Below, one piece after another: positions 28,835 through 41,346 of a stretch of DNA of 64,000 bases (positions within the stretch are counted from its first letter, which is position 1; the number at the start of each line of letters is the position of its first letter). The notes under the pieces are model-generated. The model had not been told where the DNA came from and did not search any database. It saw only the letters and a list, made by a program, of their open reading frames with translations. The stretch is taken from positions 62,001 to 126,000 of the forward strand of contig NZ_JAJOZT010000006.1 in NCBI RefSeq assembly GCF_021168475.1, read 5' to 3'. A program made the position numbers and the translations under genes. Origin of the DNA: Pseudoclavibacter sp. 13-3. Lineage in GTDB: Bacteria; Actinomycetota; Actinomycetes; Actinomycetales; Microbacteriaceae.

Positions 28835-29233
28835 TCAGCGGTCGTTGCGCTGCTGACTGGCTTGAACGACCGGCCTGGTGAAGAGCAGAACGATCGTGAC
28901 GATCGCGGGGGCGAGCAGGAACGCGAATGCACGCACGCTCGAGCCTTCGCCGCCCAGACTGCCGGCGGCGAAGGCGGCCAGCACGAGCTGCACGAAGACC
29001 CCCGCGGATCGGCCCCATGCGCGCCCCTTGAGCAGGGCGCGACCGGCGCTGACGATCCAGAGACCGGCACCCAGGCAGATCACGATCAGCGCGATGGCCG
29101 ACACCGGCGACTCGGCTCTGGCGACGAAGAGCTCGATCAGCAGCCACACGGCCAAAACCAATGCCGCGACACCTTCGAGCGTCATCAGCACGCTCGCGAG
29201 TCGAAGCTGCCAGGGATGCCTGCGGTCGGCCAT
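28835..29233 (-). CDS. Conserved four-helix membrane protein
   Basis: A 132-residue membrane protein of unknown function, common in style among actinobacteria. Four hydrophobic segments are seen: ASVLMTLEGVAALVLAVWLL, AIALIVICLGAGLWIVSAG, GVFVQLVLAAFAAGSL and FAFLLAPAIVTIVLLF. A basic loop (LLKGRAWGRSAG) lies between helices two and three. ATG 29233 has GGAGA nine bases upstream; an in-frame start at 29263 lacks one. Convergent with bcp and divergent from whiB1. Confidence 0.7.
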   Translation of the reverse strand: MADRRHPWQLRLASVLMTLEGVAALVLAVWLLIELFVARAESPVSAIALIVICLGAGLWIVSAGRALLKGRAWGRSAGVFVQLVLAAFAAGSLGGEGSSVRAFAFLLAPAIVTIVLLFTRPVVQASQQRNDR

Positions 29234-29422
29234 GAGAATGTTCTCCTGATTCCCCGCCCGCACGGACGGTTCGCGGTGAAGATCCTAGCGCAGAGCGCCT
29301 GATCTCGTCAGCTCTGGACCCTTGCGCTCGAACCGCTGCTATGCCAAGATTCACTTGCACTCATGACGGTATCGCTCTCAGCGAGACGTCATCTCTGCAA
29401 GGAAATTCGAACAAGGAGTGGT

Positions 29423-29671
29423 ATGGACTGGCGTGATCACGCAGCGTGTCTGGCAGCCGACCCGGAGCTGTTCTTCCCCGTGGGGAACACCGGGCCAGCC
29501 GTAGACCAGATCGAGAAGGCCAAAGTGGTCTGCTCTGATTGCGAGGTCACTGACGAGTGCCTGCACTATGCGATGGAGACCGGACAGGATGCCGGCGTCT
29601 GGGGCGGGCTCAGCGAAGACGAGCGGCGGGCGCTGAAGCGCCGCGCAGCCCGTGCACGCCGCGCCAGCTGA
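29423..29671 (+). CDS. whiB1: WhiB1-type Fe-S transcriptional regulator
   Basis: An 82-residue WhiB-like protein. Four cysteines at residues 9, 37, 40 and 46 bind a 4Fe-4S cluster; the G(V/I)WGG turn is GVWGG, followed by the basic DNA-contacting tail LSEDERRALKRRAARARR. The N-terminus MDWRDHAAC and PELFFPVGNTGPA match WhiB1, an essential, nitric-oxide-responsive regulator that binds the primary sigma factor in mycobacteria. AAGGAG lies five bases before the ATG. Convergent with the PdtaS-like kinase, with a strong hairpin between. Confidence 0.93.
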   Translation: MDWRDHAACLAADPELFFPVGNTGPAVDQIEKAKVVCSDCEVTDECLHYAMETGQDAGVWGGLSEDERRALKRRAARARRAS

Positions 29672-29695
29672 TCTCAGCCCAGCTGAGAAGACTCA

Positions 29696-29730
29696 CGAGA
29701 GCCGAGCCCTTCGGGGTTCGGCTCTCGTTC
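29696..29730. terminator. Terminator between whiB1 and pdtaS
   Basis: A 14-base stem (CGAGAGCCGAGCCC against its complement, with one G-T pair) closed by a TTCG tetraloop, followed by TTCTGT on the plus strand. It can serve both converging genes. Confidence 0.7.
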
Positions 29731-29770
29731 TGTGTGTCGCGGGTTTCGCAGACGATGAGGCGGATGCCCC

Positions 29771-31270
29771 TCAGCCGTGACTGCGCAGCGATCGCACCGG
29801 GATGGTGATGGTCACTTCGGTGCCGCTGCCCGTCAGCGTGTGCCAGTCGATCGCACCCGAAAGCTCGCCCTCGATCAGCGTGCGCACGATCTGCGTGCCC
29901 AGGCCTGAGCCGACCTTGCCCTCGGGCAGCCCCCCGCCATCGTCGCCGACGATGATGCGCAGCTCCTGCTCATCACGATCGGCCTTGACCCACACCTGGC
30001 CGTCAGCGCCATTGAGTCCGTGCTCGACCGCATTCGTCACCAGCTCGGTCAGTGCCAGCGCCAGCGGTGTGGCCGATGCCGAGGGGAGTTCTCCGAAGCT
30101 GCCGCTGAAGGTCGGGTAGACCTTGCCTGTGTCGACCGAGGCCACCTCGGTGATCAGCCGCAGCACACGTTCGAAGACCTCGTCGAAGTCGACTGACTGA
30201 GAGAGTCCCTCTGAGAGGGTATCGTGCACGACGGCGATGGCTTCGACACGACGCATGGCCTTGAGCAGGGCGGCCCTGGCCTCTTCGGTCTGCGTACGGC
30301 GTGACTGGATGCGCAGCAGCGACGAGACCGTCTGCAGATTGTTCTTCACACGATGGTGGATCTCGCGGATCGTCGCGTCTTTGGTCAACAGCTCCTGCTC
30401 CTGTCGACGCACTTCAGAGACGTCTCGGCAGAGCACGATCGCCCCGATGCGGTGGTGGTTGCGACGCAGCGGAATGGCCCGCAGTGTGATCGTCGCGCCG
30501 TTGCCTTCGACATCGGCGCGCCAGGAGGCTTTGCCGCTGGTCACCACGGGCAGGCTCTCATCGGCGATGCTCTCGCCGGTGACGAGCGTCACCGTCACGT
30601 CTGAGAGGTTGCGCCCCTCGATCTCGCCGTCGAACCCCAGTCGGTTGTAAGCCGAGATGGCGTTCGGGCTCGCGAAGAGGACCTCGCCGACACGATCGAG
30701 ACGGATGAGACCGTCGCTCACGCGCGGAGCACCGCGACGCGGGCCGGTCGGGGCCGACAGGTCGGGAAAGTCACCGACGGCGATCATGTCGAGCAGATCG
30801 CTGGCGCAGCCCAAGAACACCAGATCCTGCCGACTCGGCGTGCGCGACTCGGCCACGTTCGTGTGCCTGGTCACCACAGCGATCGGCGCGGTCGTCTCGA
30901 TGTGATCACCCTCTTTGCGGATCGCTCGGCGCACCGGCACTGCACGCAGACGAGTCGGCGAATGCTGCGTCCAGTCGGGGTTCTTCGACACGTGCCCGAC
31001 GCCCTGCACGTAGGTCTGATCGATCAGCGAAGCCCACTCCTCACGAGCCCGGTGTCCGATCAGATCGTGTGTGAAGGCCGTGGGAGATCCGCTCGGCCGG
31101 GCATGTGCGACCGCCTCGTACTGACCGTCGCTGGTGGGCAGCCAGAGAATGAGATCGGCGAGTGCCATGTCGGCGATCATCTGCCAGTCGCCGATCAGCG
31201 AATGCAGCCAGTCAAGGTCTTCGGCGACCAGTCCGGGGTTCTTCTCGGCGAATTCAGAGAGTATCGACAC
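29771..31270 (-). CDS. pdtaS: PdtaS-like sensor histidine kinase
   Basis: A 499-residue soluble sensor kinase. The N-terminal ~180 residues look like a GAF-type sensor; residues of about 185-295 look like a PAS domain. The kinase core is of the HisKA_2 type: the phosphoacceptor segment is IREIHHRVKNNLQTVSSLL, followed by an HATPase with ELVTNAVEHG and GDDGGGLPEG ... GLGTQIVRTL. Mycobacterial PdtaS works with the RNA-binding antiterminator PdtaR; the partner gene is not in this window. No membrane segment is present, so sensing is cytosolic. GTG start with TAGACT six bases upstream, likely leaderless. Confidence 0.88.
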   Translation of the reverse strand: MSILSEFAEKNPGLVAEDLDWLHSLIGDWQMIADMALADLILWLPTSDGQYEAVAHARPSGSPTAFTHDLIGHRAREEWASLIDQTYVQGVGHVSKNPDWTQHSPTRLRAVPVRRAIRKEGDHIETTAPIAVVTRHTNVAESRTPSRQDLVFLGCASDLLDMIAVGDFPDLSAPTGPRRGAPRVSDGLIRLDRVGEVLFASPNAISAYNRLGFDGEIEGRNLSDVTVTLVTGESIADESLPVVTSGKASWRADVEGNGATITLRAIPLRRNHHRIGAIVLCRDVSEVRRQEQELLTKDATIREIHHRVKNNLQTVSSLLRIQSRRTQTEEARAALLKAMRRVEAIAVVHDTLSEGLSQSVDFDEVFERVLRLITEVASVDTGKVYPTFSGSFGELPSASATPLALALTELVTNAVEHGLNGADGQVWVKADRDEQELRIIVGDDGGGLPEGKVGSGLGTQIVRTLIEGELSGAIDWHTLTGSGTEVTITIPVRSLRSHG

Positions 31271-31276
31271 GCTGCC

Positions 31277-31282
31277 AGTCTA
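31277..31282 (-). promoter_or_regulatory. -10 element for leaderless pdtaS
   Basis: TAGACT lies six bases before GTG 31270; no ribosome site is seen. Confidence 0.45.
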
Positions 31283-31449
31283 CCGGCCGTGGCATCGCCG
31301 ACGCCGCCCGGACCACGGCGGCTGTCCACAGATCTCTCCACAGCATCCGGCGCCTCGACGGCACGGGGTCTTTAGTCTGGGACGACGTCAGACCGACCGT
31401 CTGCGGAACGTCGGCTGACATCGTCAGAGATCACGATCAGGGGAGCCCC

Positions 31450-31833
31450 ATGTCACAGCAGACACCACACCAACCGAACCACGACAGCCGAACCGTTTTC
31501 GAGCGCCGGCTGATCCGTCTCTTCGTCGCCGCCCAAGAAGTGGATGCCGGGGTGCGCCCGGCCGAGCATCTCACCCGATGGCTGGCCGACGACGTGCTGA
31601 TGAAGATACGGGTTCGCGCCGAACTCGCACAACAGCGACACCGCCTGAGACGAGGACGCCCGGCGCGACCGGACGTGCATGTGCTGCGCACGCTGGTTCG
31701 CCCGACCTATGACCTGACCCGTATCGACTGCGTCGTGGTGTTCACCAAAGACGGAGCCCGCACCCAAGTCGCAACCGTGGTCTTCGGTCGGAGCCGTGAT
31801 CGCTGGCTCGTCGAGGAGTACGCCGTGCTGTGA
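31450..31833 (+). CDS. Rv3235-family protein
   Basis: A 127-residue protein of unknown function that resembles the actinobacterial Rv3235 family, usually found next to secA. The recognisable part is the C-terminal half, with VHVLRTLVRPTYDLTRID and VATVVFGRSRDRWLVEEYAVL, which looks like a small alpha-beta fold of the kind that binds partners. The N-terminal 50 residues are helical and basic. GGGGAG lies four bases before the ATG. Convergent with secA, with a shared hairpin. Its conserved position hints at a link to Sec export, but this is inference. Confidence 0.75.
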   Translation: MSQQTPHQPNHDSRTVFERRLIRLFVAAQEVDAGVRPAEHLTRWLADDVLMKIRVRAELAQQRHRLRRGRPARPDVHVLRTLVRPTYDLTRIDCVVVFTKDGARTQVATVVFGRSRDRWLVEEYAVL

Positions 31834-31851
31834 GCCGCCCGGCGCAGACGA

Positions 31852-31892
31852 GTCAGGCCGGTCTCCCCGTTTCATGGGGAGACCGGCCTGAC
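31852..31892. terminator. Bidirectional terminator between the Rv3235-like gene and secA
   Basis: A perfect 17-base stem (GTCAGGCCGGTCTCCCC and complement) with the loop GTTTCAT lies between two converging genes. It is the longest perfect stem in the window. Confidence 0.7.
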
Positions 31893-31925
31893 AGTTGGCG
31901 TGAGCGACTTGTGCGCTCGAGCCGG

Positions 31926-34610
<2,685 letters not shown>

Positions 34611-34684
34611 GTGTCCACTCTCTCTCAGGTCTCGTGCAGGCCTCAGCACACTGTCAGTCGCTGCCGCAGGGCGCACACCGAAAC

Positions 34685-34690
34685 ATTCTA
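34685..34690 (-). promoter_or_regulatory. Possible -10 element for secA
   Basis: TAGAAT on the minus strand lies 74 bases before the secA GTG, inside the 132-base comF-secA gap. No clear -35 was found. Confidence 0.35.
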
Positions 34691-34742
34691 CGGCCTGCAC
34701 GCAGATGTGTGGGGCCAGTCTCAGAGAATGCCCAGCTCTGCT

Positions 34743-35396
34743 TCACCCTACGGTCAAGGCGCGCGGCGTTCGCGCGAGCACCAGCATTCCGACCACGTCA
34801 CCGCCCGACGCGAGCACGGCAGCCCTCGCCGCTCTCATGGTCGCGCCCGTCGTCATCACATCGTCGATCAGCACGACCTGCCGGCCGTCGACCGCGGAAT
34901 GATCTGCGTAGAGCGCAGCGGTGAGGTTGCGTCGGCGTGCGGCGGCGCCGAGCGTACGTTGGTCACGCAGCCCGCGAACCGGCCAGAGCACGTCTTCGCG
35001 CACCGACTCGCCACAGCGGTCGAACGCCCGCTCAGCCAGGCAGAAGCCTCGTCTGCGCCGCGCGGCCGCCGACGAGGGCAGCGCCACCCACAGGGCATCG
35101 TCGACGTCGAGCAGTCGCCGCGCCACGACGGCGAGCCGGTTGGCATGCGCGCGCAACAGGCCGAGTTCGGCCGTGCGCCGTTCGTCTTTCACAGCTCGGA
35201 TGACGACGCGGATGCGACCGTCATGATCGTCCCAGCCCAGGCAGGGCACGCCCTCGAGCCACACAGCCGTCGGCGAGTCGTCGAAGTGCTGCAGACACGC
35301 GGCGCACAGCGCTCTGAACGTCTTGGCCCCGCAGGCGAGACAGGCTTCGGGCAGGAGCAGCGTGCTGATCTCTCGCACCGCGCCCATCACGTCCAT
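34743..35396 (-). CDS. comF: ComF-family phosphoribosyltransferase
   Basis: A 217-residue ComF-type protein. The N-terminus has a four-cysteine zinc ribbon (CLACGAKTFRALCAACL), then the ComF core with IRAVKDERR and LPSSAAARRRRGF, and the PRPP-binding loop VVLIDDVMTTGATM near residue 180. ComF proteins support DNA uptake or nucleotide salvage in other bacteria; here the role is unknown. It lies 60 bases downstream of lpqB in the ahcY-mtrA-mtrB-lpqB-comF direction, a usual order in actinobacteria. Confidence 0.88.
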   Translation of the reverse strand: MDVMGAVREISTLLLPEACLACGAKTFRALCAACLQHFDDSPTAVWLEGVPCLGWDDHDGRIRVVIRAVKDERRTAELGLLRAHANRLAVVARRLLDVDDALWVALPSSAAARRRRGFCLAERAFDRCGESVREDVLWPVRGLRDQRTLGAAARRRNLTAALYADHSAVDGRQVVLIDDVMTTGATMRAARAAVLASGGDVVGMLVLARTPRALTVG

Positions 35397-35456
35397 GCGT
35401 CGAGCATCGCCGACGACCGGCCCGTCGGGCCATGATGCGACGCCGTTGTGCAGAAG

Positions 35457-37163
35457 TCAGTGCCAGATGGTGGTCAGTGCAGAGACTCGCACCCCGAGTT
35501 CGGTCACGCTGCCGCTCTGCACAGCGAAGAGTCGACCGTCGCTCACCGCACGCAGTTGGCCGTCGTGAGGCGCACCAACGAGCTGTGTGACGCGCCCGTG
35601 CACCGTGGTCTGAGAGCCGCTGCCGCTCAGCGAGCGAACGACGATGGTGCTCTCCCCCGTCGCAGTCGTCGGCGCCAGTGCCGCCGCGACCTGATCGTCG
35701 GCATTCCAGGTGAGGGCGGTCACCGCTCCTGACGTTCGACCGACCTCGGTCGCCGCGGTGAGCTCGGCCGGATGCCCGGCTGCATCACGATGCACCCCGA
35801 ACGCCAGCAGACGGACGTTCTGCCCTTCGGCAACAGCCACCCCGATTCGGGCACCGTCCGGCGCCACGGCAGCGGCGACCACAGCACCAGCGCCAGCTGC
35901 TTCAGCGGGCAGCGGCATAGGGTTCGAGACTCCGCTGTCTGCGTCGACCCAGACGATCTGGCCGTCGCGCAGCGTCCATGCGGTGCCGACGACGTCGATC
36001 GACGCGATGCCCGATGTCGTTCCGGTCAGCACATGCGGGGTCTGGTCGCCGCCCATGTAGTGCATGCCGTCTGCGGCGCCGGCCGCGAGTCGCCCGCGTG
36101 CGACGCTCAGGGCACTGACCGGCGTGTCGGTGAGCGCCGAGCGAATCGGCTGCAGTTCAGAGGGCAGTGGATCGACCGACTGCCAGCTCTGGCCGTCCAT
36201 GGCCTGCAGGCTCTCACCCTCTGCGCCGAGCACCACGCCGTTCTGGGCATGAGGAAAATCCATATCGGCAGTCGGAATCGTGGGCAGGTCGATGCGCAGG
36301 TTGTTGACCGTCAGACTGACCTCTTGGATGTCGTCGACCTGCTCGAGCGAGCGCACCAGCAGGGTCTTCACCTGACGCTGGTGCAGCTCGTCGAGCGAGA
36401 GGAATTCGCCGCTCAACGAGATCGAGGCGACTCCGCTGCTCACCCCCACGGCCTCCACCGCCAGATGCAGATCGCTGCTGATCAACTGCTGCGCGCCGGC
36501 CTGCACCGTGGGCACCGGGCCGGCGAGAAAGGCTTTCACCAGTCTCGTGGCCGTCTGATCACCGGCCTGGAACCAGCGCACGTCGGGCACGAGTGTGTCG
36601 CCGGCGGTCGAGAGGTAGGCCAGTCGAGCCGGTCGGAAGACCAGGTCGAAGCTCGCTCGCGTCATCAGCACGCCGTCGGGTGCGGCGCTGATGCGCCACT
36701 GCCCGTTGACCTGGACGAGCGAGTACTCCTGGTTCAGACGGGAAGTCTGGTCGCGGTAGACGCCGACGGCGTCGACCGTGGCCTGCAGCGCCCCCGTGGC
36801 AGCGACGTGGCCGACGTCATGATCGTCGAGGTCGGGCATGCTGTCGAGCACCTGCACCTGTGCGTCCGGCTGCCAGCTGGCTGCGAGCCCGTCGGTCAGA
36901 AACTCTCGGGCGACTGAGTGGCTGCCGCGGGTGTCGGCCGATGCCAGAATGAACCCGTTGATGATCTCGGTCGGGCTCGCCCCATCGGCCGGCCCGGAGG
37001 CGTTGACGACGTAGCCGCTGCTGTTCGTGCTGCCCCCGCTGTCGACCACCCGCTGAGGCACCCCGGAGTCGGGCAGCCGGACGCATCCGCCGAGCACCAG
37101 ACCGACCGGCAGCAGCACGGCGGCGAGCAGCCCGGCGAGCGCCCGTTTCGACCCTCTCGTCAT
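35457..37163 (-). CDS. lpqB: Lipoprotein LpqB, MtrAB accessory factor
   Basis: LpqB is a lipoprotein that interacts with the sensor MtrB and tunes MtrA signalling in mycobacteria. The 568-residue protein has a signal peptide with the lipobox LGGC (Cys at residue 27), a GerMN-type domain in the middle (residues of about 190-310, with LVKAFLAGPV and ISLSGEFLSLDELHQ), and a C-terminal beta-propeller-like region (about 330-560). Its ATG overlaps the mtrB stop (TGATG), so translation is coupled. Confidence 0.93.
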   Translation of the reverse strand: MTRGSKRALAGLLAAVLLPVGLVLGGCVRLPDSGVPQRVVDSGGSTNSSGYVVNASGPADGASPTEIINGFILASADTRGSHSVAREFLTDGLAASWQPDAQVQVLDSMPDLDDHDVGHVAATGALQATVDAVGVYRDQTSRLNQEYSLVQVNGQWRISAAPDGVLMTRASFDLVFRPARLAYLSTAGDTLVPDVRWFQAGDQTATRLVKAFLAGPVPTVQAGAQQLISSDLHLAVEAVGVSSGVASISLSGEFLSLDELHQRQVKTLLVRSLEQVDDIQEVSLTVNNLRIDLPTIPTADMDFPHAQNGVVLGAEGESLQAMDGQSWQSVDPLPSELQPIRSALTDTPVSALSVARGRLAAGAADGMHYMGGDQTPHVLTGTTSGIASIDVVGTAWTLRDGQIVWVDADSGVSNPMPLPAEAAGAGAVVAAAVAPDGARIGVAVAEGQNVRLLAFGVHRDAAGHPAELTAATEVGRTSGAVTALTWNADDQVAAALAPTTATGESTIVVRSLSGSGSQTTVHGRVTQLVGAPHDGQLRAVSDGRLFAVQSGSVTELGVRVSALTTIWH

Positions 37164-38692
37164 CAGCTCTCCTCTTCGAGTGGCAGCGTGATCGTGAACG
37201 TCGCACCCCGCCCCAGCTCAGACGCCGCCGACACGCTGCCACCGTGCAGCTGCATGTCTTCGCGGGTGATCGACAGCCCCAGCCCGGTGCCGCCGAGGGT
37301 GCGCTGGCGCGAGGCGTCGGCCCGCCAGAACCGGTCGAAGACGTGCGGCAGGTCGTCGGCCGAGATGCCTCGACCGTGGTCGACGACGCGGATGCGCCCG
37401 ACGGCCGGCACGACGCCGCTCGGCCGATCGACGGTCACCTCGATGGGCGAGCCCGCGCCGTGCTCCAGCGCGTTGGAGAGCAGGTTGCGCACGGCTCGCC
37501 CGACGCGCACGCTGTCGACGGATGCCGGCACGGCGCCGTCTGGAGCCGTCACCGTGATGGAGCTGCCCTGACGTTGCGAGAGCGCCTCGCAGTCGGTGAC
37601 GACGCTGCGCACCAGAGCGACCAGGTCGACCTCGGAGCGGTCGAGCGCGACGACGCCGGCGTCGAGACGGCTGGTCTCGAGCAGCTCGCCGAGCAGACGT
37701 TCGAAGCGCTGCACCTGGGTGTTCAGAATCTCGGCCGAACGCCGCGTCGCCCCCTGCAGCTCGCCGCGCTTGGCATAGATGACGTCTGCCGCCAGGCTGA
37801 TCGTCGTGATCGGCGTGCGCAGCTCGTGCGAGACGTCTGAGACAAAGCGCCGCTGCAGCGTCGAGAGTCGACGCAGCTCGAGAATCTGGCGTTCGAGCGA
37901 GTCGGCCATCTTATTGAACGAGCGACCCAGCGCGACGGCCTCGGCGGCGCCGGTCTGCGGCAGGCGCTGCCCGAGGTCGCCCTGTGCCAGGCGGCTCGAG
38001 ACCTGGACGGTGCGGCGGATCGGTCGCAGGATCAACGACGTGACGATGACGGCGATGGCTCCGGTCATCAGCACCAGCACGAGCGCGGCGATCAGCAGCA
38101 TCAGCTGCACGAACTCCAGCGTCTGCTGCTCGGGCGCCAGGGAGTTCTCGATGTAGATCTCGTGCTCGCCGGCGAGCGGTACGCTGAACGACCCGCCGAC
38201 CACGATGGCCGGCTCTCCACCGGCGCCCGTGGCCGACTGCCAGAAGATCGTGTCGGGGTTGGCCTGCACCTGTTCGCGCAGCGATGCGGGAATGCTCTGC
38301 GCGTTCAGCGAGGCGCTGATCAGGTCGGGGCTGTTCAGCACCGGCCGTTCGCCCGACTCAGTCTGCAGCAGCGCGACCTGCTGAGAGAGGGCGAGCGACT
38401 CGGCGCTGCGCAGCATCGACACCTTCAGCGTCTGCAGAGACTGTTCATCCTGCGCCGTCGACCCGAGGCCGATCGATCGCACGTCCTCGATCGCCGACTG
38501 GCTGAGTCCGATCACCGTCTCGCTGCGCGATTTGAACAGCTCGGTCGAGATGCGCAGCGAGATGAGCCCGAACACGAGCAACGCGGTCAGCGTGCTGAGC
38601 ACCAGCGAGACCACGAGCGCTCGAGCCGTCAGCGAGCGTCGCAGCCACTGCATCAGGCGTCTGGCCGGCACCCGCAGCAGACTGGCCGCCAC
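37163..38692 (-). CDS. mtrB: Sensor histidine kinase MtrB
   Basis: MtrB is the membrane kinase partner of MtrA, controlling cell division and wall remodelling. The 509-residue protein has two transmembrane helices (VVSLVLSTLTALLVFGLISL and LLIAALVLVLMTGAIAVIV) flanking an extracellular sensor of about 130 residues, then a HAMP linker, the phosphoacceptor RRFVSDVSHELRTPITT, and an HATPase with LLSNALEHG, DHGRGIS and GGTGLGLSI. GTG start two bases after the mtrA stop. Length is a little shorter than the mycobacterial protein. Confidence 0.96.
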   Translation of the reverse strand: MAASLLRVPARRLMQWLRRSLTARALVVSLVLSTLTALLVFGLISLRISTELFKSRSETVIGLSQSAIEDVRSIGLGSTAQDEQSLQTLKVSMLRSAESLALSQQVALLQTESGERPVLNSPDLISASLNAQSIPASLREQVQANPDTIFWQSATGAGGEPAIVVGGSFSVPLAGEHEIYIENSLAPEQQTLEFVQLMLLIAALVLVLMTGAIAVIVTSLILRPIRRTVQVSSRLAQGDLGQRLPQTGAAEAVALGRSFNKMADSLERQILELRRLSTLQRRFVSDVSHELRTPITTISLAADVIYAKRGELQGATRRSAEILNTQVQRFERLLGELLETSRLDAGVVALDRSEVDLVALVRSVVTDCEALSQRQGSSITVTAPDGAVPASVDSVRVGRAVRNLLSNALEHGAGSPIEVTVDRPSGVVPAVGRIRVVDHGRGISADDLPHVFDRFWRADASRQRTLGGTGLGLSITREDMQLHGGSVSAASELGRGATFTITLPLEEES

Positions 38693-38694
38693 GA

Positions 38695-39372
38695 TCAGTC
38701 TTCTCCGGCGATGTACCCGATGCCGCGCACGGTGAGCACGTACTCGGGGTTCTCCGGGTCGTCTTCGATCTTGGCGCGCAGCCGCTGCACGTGCACGTTC
38801 ACCAGCCTGGTGTCGGCTTTGTAGTGATACCCCCAGACCTCTTCCAACAGCTGATCACGGCTGACGACAACGCCCGGCTGCCGGGCAAGGGCGGCCAGGA
38901 GATCGAACTCGAGCGGGGTGAGCCGCACGATCTCGCCGTTCTTGGTGACCTGATGGGCGGCGGTGTCGATCGTGAGCGCGCCGAGACGCAGCACCGAGGC
39001 GACGTCGCCGGGCAGCCGGCGAAGGCGTGCCTCGATGCGCGCGACGAGCTCCTGCGGCGAGAACGGTTTGGACACATAGTCGTCGGCGCCGGCTGCGAGC
39101 CCGGCGACCACGTCGGTGGTGTCGGTGCGCGCCGTCAGCATGACGATCGGCACGTCGGATTCTGCGCGGATGCGCCGCGCCACCTCGACGCCGTCGAAGC
39201 CGGGCAGCATCACGTCGAGCAGCACGAGATCAGGATGCCGGTCGCGGCAGGTCTGCACGGCTGTTGGTCCGTCTTTCGCCGTGTCGACCGACCAGCCCCG
39301 CCCACGCAGCACGATCTCGATCATCTCCAGGAGATCGGGGTCGTCGTCGACGGCGAGAATGCGATGCGCCAT
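38695..39372 (-). CDS. mtrA: Response regulator MtrA
   Basis: MtrA is an OmpR-type response regulator, often essential in actinobacteria, that controls division, wall hydrolases and replication genes. The 225-residue protein has acidic residues at ILAVDDDPD, the phosphorylated Asp at residue 53 (LLDVMLPGFDG), Thr in VMLTARTD and Lys in SKPFSPQEL, then a winged helix with LTPLEFDLLAALARQPG and RLVNVHVQRLRAKIEDDP. Three bases separate it from ahcY upstream; mtrB follows two bases downstream. Confidence 0.97.
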   Translation of the reverse strand: MAHRILAVDDDPDLLEMIEIVLRGRGWSVDTAKDGPTAVQTCRDRHPDLVLLDVMLPGFDGVEVARRIRAESDVPIVMLTARTDTTDVVAGLAAGADDYVSKPFSPQELVARIEARLRRLPGDVASVLRLGALTIDTAAHQVTKNGEIVRLTPLEFDLLAALARQPGVVVSRDQLLEEVWGYHYKADTRLVNVHVQRLRAKIEDDPENPEYVLTVRGIGYIAGED

Positions 39373-39375
39373 AGG

Positions 39376-40848
<1,473 letters not shown>

Positions 40849-40908
40849 TGGGCAGTGCTCCTTGCAGTATCGACGGACTGCTCCAACTGTAGTCGGTGCG
40901 CTCACCTC

Positions 40909-40914
40909 TACACT
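40909..40914 (+). promoter_or_regulatory. -10 element for the leaderless gene at 40921
   Basis: TACACT lies six bases before the ATG at 40921. A GGAG exists but is only two bases from the ATG, too close to act as a ribosome site. Confidence 0.4.
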
Positions 40915-40920
40915 GGAGCC

Positions 40921-41337
40921 ATGTCAGCGTCTTCGTCTCACCCGTCACGATCCGGGCACCGGTCACGGCACCGTCGTCTGCGCAGCCGTGTCGGCGGCCC
41001 GTACCTGCAGGCGCTCGGCTCTCGACGACAGGCCCTCATCGATCGCATCACCGCCACGAGCTCGTATGTCAAGGCGAACTGGGCGCCCGAACTCGACGAT
41101 GTGACGGTGCTGCTCTCTGACATGCCGAATCAGATGCGAGACGGGCACGATCCTCGCTGGACGGTCGATCAGCGTCAACGCACCATCGTGCTCCATCGCC
41201 TGCCTCTGACGCTCGGCGCCGAGATGGAGGACGCCGACGAGGTGCAGCGCCAGATGACGATCGAGTACTGCGTGCTCTCGGCCTTCGCGGAGCTCACCGG
41301 GCGCCAGCCGTGGGAGATGCACGGCCACCAGATATAG
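40921..41337 (+). CDS. Metallopeptidase-fold family protein lacking HExxH
   Basis: A 138-residue small protein that resembles the zincin-like (DUF1025-type) metallopeptidase family in layout: a basic Arg/Ser-rich N-terminus, then a core with [28 protein letters not shown] and a C-terminal helix. Where active family members carry HExxHH, this protein reads [14 protein letters not shown], so the zinc-binding histidines are missing and peptidase activity is unlikely. The variant appears to be a lineage feature rather than a local accident, judged from memory of relatives. Next to the DUF5719-GT2-whiB2 unit, a common arrangement in the family. Role unknown. Confidence 0.6.
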   Translation: MSASSSHPSRSGHRSRHRRLRSRVGGPYLQALGSRRQALIDRITATSSYVKANWAPELDDVTVLLSDMPNQMRDGHDPRWTVDQRQRTIVLHRLPLTLGAEMEDADEVQRQMTIEYCVLSAFAELTGRQPWEMHGHQI

Positions 41338-41346
41338 CAGCCGACG

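Noticed and set aside
40921-41337. Active zinc peptidase
   Set aside because: The HExxH motif is absent, so catalysis is not supported.
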